DNA of 64,000 nt from Trichoplax sp. H2 (Eukaryota; Placozoa; Uniplacotomia; Trichoplacea). Both the position numbers and the translations under genes were made by a program. This document shows, in pieces, positions 1 to 11,248 of this stretch. Under the pieces are notes generated by a model. That model saw only the letters and a list, made by a program, of their open reading frames with translations. It did not search any database and was not told the DNA's origin. Position 1 is the stretch's first letter. Each line of letters opens with the position of its first letter. The stretch spans positions 62,001 through 126,000 of the forward strand of contig NOWV01000052.1 in assembly GCA_003344405.1 (NCBI GenBank), given 5' to 3'.

Positions 1-374
1 TGATGTAGCAAACCTACAAATAGAGTACGGCATAAAATATCACAGATGAATTTTGCTATTATTTTTTCAAGTTTGAGCTATTGTAGTGATTTTAAAACGA
101 TACTTTATCAAAGTGGCCAGAATGTAATCGCTATTTGCTGTAGATGCTAATATTGAAGTATGAAAATTTAGACTTTGTACATGTAGTCATAACATTTTTA
201 GTAATGATAAAATTTTGTTGGTCGATAATTTAATAATATTTAAACTAGAAACGTGAACTCTAATGTAATACTTGTAAATACACTAGTGTAGCACAACTGA
301 AACATCTATATGTAACCAATTAAATTCTTGTACAATATAATTGAAATGAACTTTTATTGTAATTGATATCGCAG

Positions 375-903
375 GGATGAATCAGAATTAATCAGAACAT
401 GGAAAAGAGAGAAAAAGTTGCTTGAAAGTCTAGATGATGGTGATAAAGATGCAGCACAGGTTTGATATTGCCTATTTCAACTGTTAATAACTACTGGAGA
501 TGTAATAGAGAGGTAAATGATGTGTGTGATTGATATTGATTAGGATCTTGAAGAAATTAAAGATCTATTAAGTAAATTGGCGAAGTATTTAGATGTTCGA
601 ATGAATAGCCGTAATATGTACAAGAAATGTAGTAAAGAGAAGGTTAGTGGTAGTTTGTAATCTCTGTGATATTATTAAAATTTGGGGTAACCGATGATGT
701 TAATGATCTATTAGGAATTACTTGAAAAAATCGAAGAATTCAAGAGAGCGCGAAAGCAAAAAACTGCTAGTGTTTATCATGAAGGGCTGACTACTACAGT
801 GTCTGATTCAGGATCAAGTTACGCTGCTACGACTGAACAGCTACTTCAAGCTGCCAATGTTGATCACTCTGATGATAGCGATATTGAGACTACAGACCTT
901 TAA
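375..903 (+). CDS. 3' end of an unrecognised coiled-coil protein gene
   Basis: Three exons can be joined in one frame: 375-459, 544-642 and 715-903, each with AG/GT borders, ending at TAA 901-903. The encoded tail is about 124 residues. It is very charged and helical, rich in Lys and Glu with heptad-like runs (for example ELIRTWKREKKLLESL and ELLEKIEEFKRARKQK). A Ser/Thr-rich stretch follows, then an acidic end (HSDDSDIETTDL). It looks like a coiled coil followed by a disordered acidic tail. I do not recognise the family. The 5' exons are at or beyond the left edge, so this is a partial gene. It converges with calpain-7, leaving about 660 bp between the stop codons. Confidence 0.6.
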
Positions 904-1565
904 ATTTTATGTCTAATACATTCAATATATGTGACTACGCCATATGTATTTTTATTTAGAATGATTCTTAAATACTTCAGCGCTTATGTGACTCCGCAGT
1001 CTCACTGAGTCTTTTATGCTAATAGATATTATACCTAAGTAGTACTGTTGATCATAGAATTATTTACTAGCTTCATTTTAGAACTCGTAAACTCGCTTAT
1101 CTAGAGATACAGCCTTCTTGATTATTAGGTTGGATTAAGAATAACTGGTTTATGGTAGTGTAGGACGAACACGCATATAGTTTTATGCTAGATTTTCAAA
1201 AAGTGTTTAGATATAGATATAATTATCAATTTTATCGAATTGATCAGCTCGCTAACACTTTACAATCTTAATCTTAATAAGAGTGTTAAGAATCTGCAGT
1301 AAGGAAATGGACCGATAGACTGCTATTCATGTTAGTTTTTAGTATCGTTGTTAGATCGTATTTATTGAAACTTCGTAGTATTTACATCGTTTTTTACTTC
1401 GCCCATTGAAGCACAGCTCCAGTAATTATTTTAAAACATTGTGTAATTGTGATAGATGACGATAACTTTAAATGTATCAGCATTATTAATCAGTTTTACG
1501 ATTTTTACTTGATATAGTTTATTTACGGATAAATGTGTGTAGTGATATTGTAGATATTAGGAAAG
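904..1565. other. convergent intergenic spacer
   Basis: AT-rich spacer between the stop codons of the left-edge gene (+) and calpain-7 (-). It should hold both 3' UTRs. I see no exon-like open frame and no obvious repeat. Confidence 0.6.
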
Positions 1566-4500
1566 TCATTTATGTTCCGATAAATTAATTTGGCAATCAG
1601 CCGAAATTATTAAAATAAATTTGCCTAAGCATCCCGGATCGAAAGTGGAGGGAATTATTAGTAAAGGTCCATCTGATGGTGCGTCAGTTAATTCACTAAC
1701 CACAAAGCCTTTCCTAAAAAATAAAGTAGATTAATTGCTTAGTTTATGTCACACACAGCAAGTTCTAAAATTGATAATCAAAAAGAAATTTGATCAGTTA
1801 TACCTGTAAGCTCCTGACGATTTTTTATATATTGAGCCACGTTCACCAGGCGCTTCTGATTGAACATTAAATCCACCATAATATTCTCTAAAAAATAAGC
1901 GTATCAAGATATAACGTACGTAGTGCATTAGCTGTAATGGTACAGTAAAATAGTATGTCACGCTATTTTAAACAAACATACCTGGGTAACTTTAACTGGA
2001 TTAAAATGCGATTTTTTTTATTGACATGAGTAGGAAATGAAATTTTAAAGCGAGGATTTAGCTTAAAAGTTGGATGATTTGAACATCCTCCAGCAGTTTG
2101 AGTAGTCCATTCACCTACAATCTACAAAATTTAGGAAACTATCTAAGCTTTTGAAGACATTAGAAATTATAATTTACCAATTACATACACGTTTCTGGCA
2201 GATATATGGATTGCCAATCTCACCAATCCTAAATTCTGTGGATGAGTATACCTATCGACAATTTATTGTTATCCGCAGACCGAATTAATAATTGGAAAAG
2301 TCTCCAGTAGATTAACAATGTATACGGATACTGTATTTTCGAAGTAACGTTGATACTATGTCAGTAATTCGTTAATAGTCTCGCTACCTTCAATGTATAG
2401 TAAATGGTATTAGTCTTCTCGTGTTGAGAAATAACCAAAGTATAGCTGCTGTATCCTGTTGGAAGATCTAGCTTCGCTAGATAATGGGGGCTATTAATTT
2501 TTGTCCCTTGACTAAATGGATTGTCTAGTAAAATTAGATGCGGTATATGCATGTTAAAGTCACCGTTTCTTAAATTGTAATTATTGGTTAATAATAATAA
2601 AATAATAAAAATTAGTTATACCTGTATAGTATACTCTAGATCCATCAGTCTTATATACATGAATAGTGATAAATTCTTGGTTATTAGCAAAGTCTTCCTG
2701 TATATTACAAAAAGGATAATGATCTTCATAAGTTGAATCGATAATTCCTATTGGAAAATACTAAAAATTACCTTATCTACTATATGCCTAGTAAGTAACA
2801 CCCATACGATAGGCTTTTCAGTGCCACCGATAACTTCTAATTTATACTGAGGATTATCGCCTAAAGAAATATCACATACGTAGTAATCAACACAAGTATT
2901 CAATCATAGGTATAGATGAGTAAATAATTTAAAAATCTATTTACCAAGATTAAAACTATCCTTTCCTGGACCTTTACCGGCATGCCATACACTGTTAAAA
3001 TAGATCCGATATTAAGAATCTTAGGATACATTACATCAAATGTGAGATGATGTTTGCCAAAAATATTATGCGAAAATACACTCACTCATGCAAAGTATAA
3101 CGATATTTAAACAGTTTCGGATTCCAACTTAAGTAAATTACATCAAAGAAGTGGCACAAACTTTCTAAATTTATCCAAAATACTCCTAAATAAAAATAAG
3201 TTGATGATTATTATAATTAGGTTGTTGCACTAGAAGTGTATTAAACAGCTTGAGATCAAATTACCGTTATCAGACGTCTTTGCTCGATCTAAATCATAAT
3301 TTAGGGCCTTAATTAGCTCTGGTGTCCAATTAACAGTATCAGTTTCTGAATACTTTCCCTGGAATATTTCAGATTATTTGAGCAAAGCAATAGCCCAAGT
3401 ATTAATAAATCCTCTAATATAAAATATGTCAACGATGCCAATACCTTCCAACGTAGATGACTCCATGGATTTTTTAGCTGGAAAAGCTTGATATCCTATG
3501 CATGTGAAGTGATGTAGCGGTTAGTATTAGTTCAATTTTAGACCTTCAAAAGACATCAATATTATTACTGCTTGTGCTCTAAAACAGATAAAAACCTTAA
3601 TTTGTTTTGCGTCTAATAACGCATACGCATGGGAGGATACAAGGCCGGTTCTTTCAGTGTCTGTATTTGATAATGCACCGGTAGCGACAGTTACCAGGAC
3701 ATCACCTATACAGAATGTAGTATTGTCGTATGTAAGCTAGTTGATGACATTAAAAAATAAAGAATGTGTTCGAATATACTCTAAAAGTATTGTTTTACCT
3801 CTCTCTAGCCCATCTTTTATACGAGCAAAGACTGAATTAGCTTTAAATGACTCCTCATTTTTCGTTGCTATTCTTTCAGGTATCCATCCAGTTAATGCGT
3901 GTAAATCAATATTCTAAGTAGGAGATAATAATGGTGTTTAGACATTTAGCTTACAGTATAGCCAGTTATTACTTAAAAAAGAAGTTTGCTTACTGAATTT
4001 GATCCAGGAAAGTCATAACCACCCATAACCTATATTATATTGTTATGTTATATAGGGTATAAATTTTGTGTGTTATAGTCCGCAAATAAGCTACTCTCGA
4101 TGAGATACTAATCACATCTATTTCATCGAACCTTCATGTAGGCCTTCTCCATAAGGCTAACCCAAAACTCGTCACGATTGTGAGAAAAGGAACAAAGTAA
4201 TTGGCCATCATTACCCAAAGGTAACGTGTCGTCAATGGCAATCTGATGATGATAAAAAATATCACAGCAACATTAACATGATAATACTGAAGTTTTTTTA
4301 AATATGGAAATTATAGCTAAAATATGCAGAACATGTCTAAAATAAAATGTCAAGCACAATTTAAAAGCTGTACCTTTCTCTGTATACCATTAATGTTTAA
4401 TCTGACTAGGTATTTGCCACATGGATTAACGATAGGCCTCTTTTGTTTATCTTGAGGGAAAATACAGCTACATGACGTAATAGCAGGAAAATTTACGAAA

Positions 4501-7500
4501 AGTAAAATTTTAGTAAATGCCTGTAAATTTTGGTAAGTGATTTATATCTTTCAATATAGTACCTAGTTATAATTTGTTTTCTAAATTTTCTTTCATAAGC
4601 AGCGCTAACTGCAAGTGATGCTACGAAGGAACAATCAGATACAATTGTCTGAAAGATCATGATGAGGGTATCATCAATTGTTACTAGATATATTTTATTT
4701 TGTCCATTTCTTGTCTGTTAGCATTAAATTTACAAAAATGGCATAGTAAAATTGTTACCTGTCGAATACTAAAACTTGAGATGACGTGTATGATTTTAGG
4801 ATCTTGGGAGAGATCATACGGTCTTTAACATATTAAAAGAATTTACAGTAATTACTATTCCTTAATAAGAAATTAGATAAACATACATACTATAATTTAA
4901 GTCCAAGTCTAATTATATAAATAGTTTTGCGTCGATTCCTAACATACCTAACCCATTTACGAAATTTCGCTTTTTGCTTTGGAGATAATGCAAGGGCTCC
5001 ATCTTTGTCTCTTTGTACACAAAAGGTTAATTTTGGTATGTATTAATAAAGAATTCTGTGTTTATGTATTGCAAGGTGTATACACCATATATATTATCTA
5101 GCTAAGCATAAAGATCGGATATAAACTAGTAGCCGTGGTAAGAATCCACATCGAGAATTTTCATTAAAAATCACGAAAACCGCACTTACATAAATGTTAC
5201 CGGATAAGCAAATCGATCATGTAGTTCTTCCCCATCTAGCCATGGCGGATAAACCTTGTTATTGATGTAGGAAGTTTTTCTAAGTGGTAAAGATATTATA
5301 AAAATCTTATATACTACTTCAGTATACCATTTACACTGAGTATGAGGAGCGAATGATGCAAAAGCGTATACAATACTTTAGAACGTCAATTTCTTTTGAT
5401 CCTAATTTCTTAGTTGTGCCACTAGCAGCGTTTTCGTTAGGTGTAATACGAGCACCTGTAGGAAAGGAAAAGCTGCCAATTTGGTTGCTAGTGCTGACTT
5501 TATTTGTTAAGTGAGCTGCAGTGTTTCCTAACTGCTTTAGAGGAGAGTTTGACTCATTGGTGGATTTTCTTGATTTTCTAATTACTTCGATTCTACCAGT
5601 TTAAATTTACCAGTTGAGAGAAATAACATACATAAAAAATTTTACTTATCATTTTACGGTATTGAATGTAAATGCAAGTTGAAATTGTATTAAGTAAATA
5701 TGCTAGGATATTGCTTAGGATAAAATAGTTTCTAATTTAAATACTGTACTACGCGTGCATAGTATAGATAGGTAGTTTAATTTTACCGATCGACAGCTTG
5801 ATTAGCTAAAAGAGCCAATTTTTTTATCGCAGTTGGATCAGAACAAGTTGATTTCTAGTACAATATATTAACGATGATGATGATAAGCATAGCTATAATA
5901 CTTTCCTAATTGATTGTAGATTAAGATTAAGCGACTCTATTTTATGAATGCAATATATATATGGGATAAAAATTTGAAATTAAGGATTAATAAATTATTC
6001 GCTGTAAGCCTGCAATGAATTCTTTTATACTATAACCTACAACTCTCAAGCATAGCTCTGCAGCATCCATGTATAAAGGCTCTGCATCATCACTTCTATC
6101 ACGTTCATCTTCTAATAGTGCTTGTTTCATAAGAAATTCAACCTTTTCTAGATCGCTCTGTTATAATCATAAATGATAATATTGATTTCTTTTGAAAGAC
6201 TTATGTTTATGACATTTATGAAGCTTTCATAATTTGATATCGCACTACCTGCTGTTCGGATCTAGCATCGGTCGTCATTGGTGGTGCAGTCGGAGCAACT
6301 ACGTCATGTTATACGTATAGCAGTAGATAATAAGTATGATGCATATCAATAGTTTAAATACAACTACTGTATTGACATTGTACTTGCTAGATAATAGTGA
6401 TAATTTCCCAAAATAGAGGGTACACCGTTTCACATATTATCAAAGAAACCAGCTCAATATGCGATAACTACGCAATATAGCAAAATAATTAGAGCATAAT
6501 ACAAACAAAGGTAATCGTTTAGCAAGAGCGGATTTCAGCTGAATTGGATCAATAATAATAATGATAATTATGTAATTATATCAATCTATAGATATGCGAG
6601 TATGTTGACTATGTTCCATTCCACGGTAGTTAGAGTACCAAAAAATACACTTTAATATCATCGATCAGTATAGTAAGATAAGGATGATTGGTTGCATAGT
6701 ATTGAATATGCCAATCTTCCAATCTTTGTAGAGTCGTTGTAAAATCCATCGCGTTTGAAGGTCAGATCGTAAAATTGTGCAAGTACTGTACACTCAGTAA
6801 TGTGAAGTAGAAGAAGAATTGAAAGTCTTACCATTTTAGAGGTATTTTATTGTGTATACTGTACGATCGTAAATAGAGAGGAAAGCGTTTAAATGTTGAT
6901 TGTGTCCTTGTAGAATCATGACTGTATTCGAGGATTGTTATTTCATGTAGGTTATGATTTGCAATGAGTAGAATTGCTGTACTGATGCTATTTGTTTACG
7001 TTTTCTTCAGTTCCATCACCCTAGTGTGTTTACTATATGACACAATATGTCCTATACAGCTAATACTATAGTATCGTATGGTGTTGTGTACAGTCTTGCG
7101 GCTTTGATTTGTAGTGAAAGTAATCGCAAAATGGTAATGAAAGGAATGGATAGAATGAATTTTCTCTCTCGAAGAAAGAGCAATCGTTATGTTCTCTATC
7201 GCAACACTAGGTCAATCAAGCAATACTCGGTTAGACACTTCAAAGTAGCCTGCAGCGTGGAGTCCACTTCTTTATTCCGGGTTGCCTTTCCCACAAGTGA
7301 CATATATATATTACATACGTATGAGTAAATTACTAGTGAACGTGTCAATACAATTACGGTATTAGTCTTATACGGTTATCTTGTCAGTTAGGCAGCTATG
7401 CAATTTATCTGCCCTAATTCCTAGGCATAACCAGTCTATATGATAATACATAACAGCAATGAAATGAGGTTCATGCTTTCCTGTGCGTATTGTTCATTTC

Positions 7501-7805
7501 AATAGTTTATAAACTGGTCAAGAGAAATTTATGATGGTTTTAGATGCTCAATTTATGACAACAAGCGATTGGAATGGTTTACCTTGGCCACTACGCAATG
7601 TTTCTATTCTTTCTAAATATTCGTAAGCTTTCCTATTGGTGCTGACAGCCATTGTTGGATCGAGATAAGCGGCTTGTAGCAGTGCTTCAGCTGCTTCTGA
7701 ATAATAAAAGATTGCAGAAGCAACATGGCCAGCCGTATCTTGTTCGATAGCTTGCTTGGCGAAATTGGATGCGTCTTCGCATAACCCTCGGCTACGAGAG
7801 GACAT
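1566..7805 (-). CDS. CAPN7: calpain-7 (MIT-domain cysteine protease), multi-exon
   Basis: Exons on - rebuild a near-complete calpain-7. Exon 1 (7583-7805) starts at ATG 7805 (MSSRSRG) and carries an MIT helix bundle (FYYSEAAEALL). After a 1.4-kb intron comes a second MIT repeat (exon from 6157, EFLMKQALLEDERD; then LALLANQAVDR). A linker of about 90 residues leads to the conserved FAYP and LSPKQK segments and the protease core. The nucleophile Cys is at 4631-4633 (VSDCSFVASLA), His at 3629-3631 (SSHAYALLD) and Asn at 3469-3471 (KNPWSHLRW). Two calpain beta-sandwich domains follow (PQYKLEV; YTLVISQHEKTNTIYYTL; WTTQTAGGCSNHPTF). The last exon ends at TGA 1566-1568. All three catalytic residues are present, so an active protease is expected. 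In animals CAPN7 works with ESCRT-III at endosomes and midbodies through its MIT domains. Introns are mostly under 200 bp. Start choice: the only ATG before the MIT domain in this exon. Confidence 0.93.
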
Positions 7806-8156
7806 TTTGTCGATGATCTCATCCACAAGCAAGACGAGGTACTACAGTATATAGTACCTAGCAGCATTCACGATACTGTACACTGTGCACTGTGCACTGT
7901 CAAGTACAGTACGATGTACTGTAAAAAGAGTATACAAAACCTCTTGCTACAGTACGCTGCTACAGTACGTACGGCCTTGGAATTCTCCCCAACTTTCATA
8001 GGGAAGAGAGGGGCGGAAACGATCGTTGAGTGGACTCAAGGTGTGGAGACTGATTGATTCTTTTACAGGTCATTTTAACTGTATCGCATGTCTGACGTCC
8101 AAACTAGCTGCTAACATATTGAATTGCTGATGCTGCTATCATGCTAAGTGGATTGG

Positions 8157-8197
8157 ATCAAGTCGATTAATTATAACCCATATAATCAATCGACTTG
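8157..8197. repeat. near-perfect inverted repeat (hairpin)
   Basis: ATCAAGTCGATT on the left pairs with AATCGACTTGAT on the right, and the inner ATTATA/TATAAT also pairs, around a loop of a few bases. It adjoins the start of the 177-bp direct repeat in the CAPN7-COMMD3 divergent spacer. Confidence 0.75.
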
Positions 8198-8544
8198 ATT
8201 TACTTGGTTTTGGTTTGTACAGTACTGAACACTAGCGACCCTCTAGTACACTGTTACTGGATGTACTGTAGTCCACGGTACGGTACAGTACGCTGCGGGT
8301 GCTTGGAACCTACTGCGCAAGCCAAAGTGGGCCTGTTGCCAACTTGGTAGCGGATTAACGACGACCACAGCCTGATTTACTTGGTTTTGTATAGTACAAT
8401 ACAGTACACTAGAGACCTTCTAGTACACTGTTACTGGATGTAGTCCACGGTACGGTACAGTACGCTACGGGTGCTTAGAACGTACTGCGCAAGCCAAAGT
8501 GGGCCTGTTGGTAACTTGGTAGCGGATTAACGACGACCACAGCC
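8196..8544. repeat. two-copy direct repeat, unit about 172-177 bp
   Basis: Copy 1 is about 8196-8372 and copy 2 about 8373-8544. Both start TGATTTACTTGGTTTT and end GACGACCACAGCC. They share a GTAC-rich first half and a GC-richer second half (GCGCAAGCCAAAGTGGGCC). The copies differ by scattered substitutions and small indels. Neither copy has a convincing reading frame. Confidence 0.85.
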
Positions 8545-8586
8545 AGTTGTCCAAAGCGAACAATTTACAAGGTCAAAAAATTAGCC

Positions 8587-10952
8587 ATGGAAGTCAGTAA
8601 GAAAGTATTGGAAGGGCTTGAAACTTGCTCCAATTCATCCTACTTTTCTGATCGAGCTTTTCAAGATCTGTGCCAAATAACTCTTGGTATTCTGTTGAAG
8701 GAGAATGCTGAAAGTGACCTAGAAAGTTGGTGATCGTTCAAGACATGTATATTCACTCACGATCAGCAATAGCTTGCTACAAATAGCAATATACTTTCTG
8801 TACAGTTGGCCTTAGTAGTCTATATCTCTTTTATATTGTATTCTGTCAGTACTCGATCGATGCAAATAGATCAGTTTACAGTATCTATATATCGACACAA
8901 AATTATCCCTTGTTGACAACTGTATAGGAATTACTGCGATATCAATATACAAATTGGAACAAACGGGTACTCCAGTTAGCCTTAGCAATCTATACTTATT
9001 GCATGACGACAAATATTGTTAATACGCGTATTTCATATTCGTAGACGACATATAGACGTGCAGAGTTTATAACGTAGACTTGCTTATAGGATTGCCATGT
9101 CTAAATTACTTATAACCTGGTACAGTATAAACGATTTAGCAATAACTCGCTAGAGATGACAATGTAAGTATTTTTAGACAGTTGGTGTGCCTATACCCAT
9201 TTGAACTGGCCAATATTGCCAATACTTTATATGATGCAGTTTACGACATATACATTAGATTACCATGGTTAAGAACGGTTGATACTTCTCATCCAACCTG
9301 TACTTTCACCATAATGAACCGCTGATAAACATTCTATGTTACTTTCAGAAACAACATCACTAGCGTCTATTAGTGATAAAAGCATTCTAAAACAGGCTTA
9401 TGCGTCTCTTATCACCTTCATCGTGGAATGTGCAAGAGTAGATGCCACTTCTGCTACTGTGAAGTACGTATCCATTGTACTATTCTAGAATCTCAGTTAT
9501 GGACAGATGATAGACATTCTGCTAATACTGTCATGTTTAGGATACAAAAAGAATCATCTACCTAGTGCATGCTAGTATAATCAATTCATACTTTGGCATT
9601 CGGAATAATCAAAAGTTTTATTGCATGGTAACATTTATCATCGAATCATTTGTCAATTCATTTTTATAGTACGATGCTTGAAGATTGTAAATTTACCCCG
9701 GAAAGGACAAGTTGTTTTACAAGTATATACTTTGTACGTAGAATGAAAACTTATCTACAGAGCGGTATATGTGCACTCCTACTTGTGCACCCTTGTCTAT
9801 ATTCATGCCCTAGCGACTTATTAGGAATTGTACTGCATTATTGACAACTGTAATCATATGGAAAATGCTGCCATCTGTAAATATGCCAATAGTCTATAAA
9901 GATGTAATAGTTCTAGCAACTGAAGCTTTTATTTTATACTGTATAACTTACGCCTGTTGGAAATATTGGTTAATTTTTAAAGGCATCGCTTATTTGTAAT
10001 ATAAAAAAGTTATTAAAACTTTGTATTATTGTTATCATGAATTATAGCAACATAAGCAGCAAGTAAGACAAATACTTGGAGGGTAGGTTTGGAGAATATC
10101 ACTACTAGTATCTTTGCTAGCTAAAAGCATGATATAAACATTCATGATACGTTACTGTGTCCTATTGACGAGTACTAACATCAATGAGCTACTGTTGTGA
10201 TATCATTCCTACAGTGTCTGCCATTAGATTGAATTATTTTTGATAAGATTATATAGAGAGAGAGAGAATTATAAATTGGCAACATTTATGGTTTTCTGTT
10301 TTCAGTGTATCATTCAGATTGCCTCATATAGTAAATACCGAATGGAGGATGGACTACGTAATTAAGGTAATGTACTACGCAATAATTTATAGCACGGTTT
10401 AACCCATTCAATAAATTGCCATACGATACCTCTATTGTTATCGTACAATTGGTAGAACTAACAGCACCTATAATATTTTACAGACATGCAATTTTCCCTA
10501 TTTAGACTTTTTCAATTCAATACTATTTGTCAGCAGTAATGATGTAACATTATTTATTGGCTTTACACACATAACAATGTTATAACTATCTGATTTGAAA
10601 TAGAACAACAGCTTAGAAAAGATAAATGCTATCAATTACACAATCAACTTCAAAGTTGAGGTAAAAAAGTGACTATTGTAAACTGGAAGATTGTTGGAAT
10701 AATAAATTGAATTTTGTTTCAAAGAAGTCCTTTACTTTATTAACTGTAAAAGTGATATCTTGTTAGGATCAGAACGAAAGCCGAAAGGATGTACAATTCT
10801 GTTGTAGTGTAGAAGAATTACAGGTATCTTCTTAACTGATTGACCATGACATTATTTTTAGACTCCCTGGTAACAAGTACATTTTATATATTTATCAGGA
10901 TTTGGTATGGAAATTGAAAGAAGCAGTTAAAGCTGTAGAGAGATTTAGCTAA
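8587..10952 (+). CDS. COMMD3: COMM domain-containing protein 3, complete, 8 exons
   Basis: Exons: 8587-8725, 9349-9463, 9670-9733, 10048-10082, 10306-10366, 10604-10660, 10767-10823, 10899-10952. All borders are GT/AG and phases agree, giving 193 residues (human COMMD3 has 195). Residues 1 to about 115 form the helical HN domain (MEVSKKVLEGLE; MLEDCKFTPERT). The C-terminal COMM domain starts at FRLPHIVNTEWRMDY, with the conserved Leu-Pro and Trp-Arg, and ends LVWKLKEAVKAVERFS. COMMD3 is a subunit of the ten-member COMMD ring in the Commander/CCC complex, which supports endosomal cargo recycling and NF-kB control. It is divergent to calpain-7 and convergent with MINDY3. Length and motif order match COMMD3 better than other COMMD members. 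Oddity: the stop codon runs into a polyadenylation hexamer (TAATAAA). Confidence 0.95.
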
Positions 10953-10956
10953 TAAA
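10951..10956 (+). terminator. possible polyadenylation signal AATAAA overlapping the COMMD3 stop
   Basis: AATAAA shares its first two bases with the COMMD3 stop TAA. Another AATAAA lies near 11122 and could be the one used. The gap to the convergent MINDY3 stop is only 296 bp, so 3' ends may overlap. Confidence 0.35.
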
Positions 10957-11248
10957 TAATTCTTTCTCAACATTTTATCCGTTTGCGTAAACGAAATTAG
11001 ACTGTATCTATTACTCCGGTATAAATGTCAACTAATCAGTAGATTTTTTATACTGTATATATATACGAATGCGTACCACAAAAATTTGATAACTTTTTCT
11101 TCAGCCCTTCAGCAAATTTATAAATAAATTTCTTATATTTGTTATACAATCTTATGGAATACTTCACATATTTAAAAAGAAATTCTTTAAAAATCTCTAT
11201 AAAAAATTCATTTTCCAATTGTTATCGATATCACAACATGGTTATACA

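Larger units (their letters stand above)
7806..8586. promoter_or_regulatory. shared divergent promoter region of CAPN7 and COMMD3
   Basis: 781 bp separate the ATG of calpain-7 (-) from that of COMMD3 (+), so both 5' UTRs and both promoters must lie here. The region holds GTAC-rich palindromic sequence (about 7870-7970), a long inverted repeat (8157-8197) and a two-copy direct repeat ending 42 bp before the COMMD3 ATG. I cannot place a TATA box or a transcription start. Its role as promoter is inferred from gene orientation only. Confidence 0.5.
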
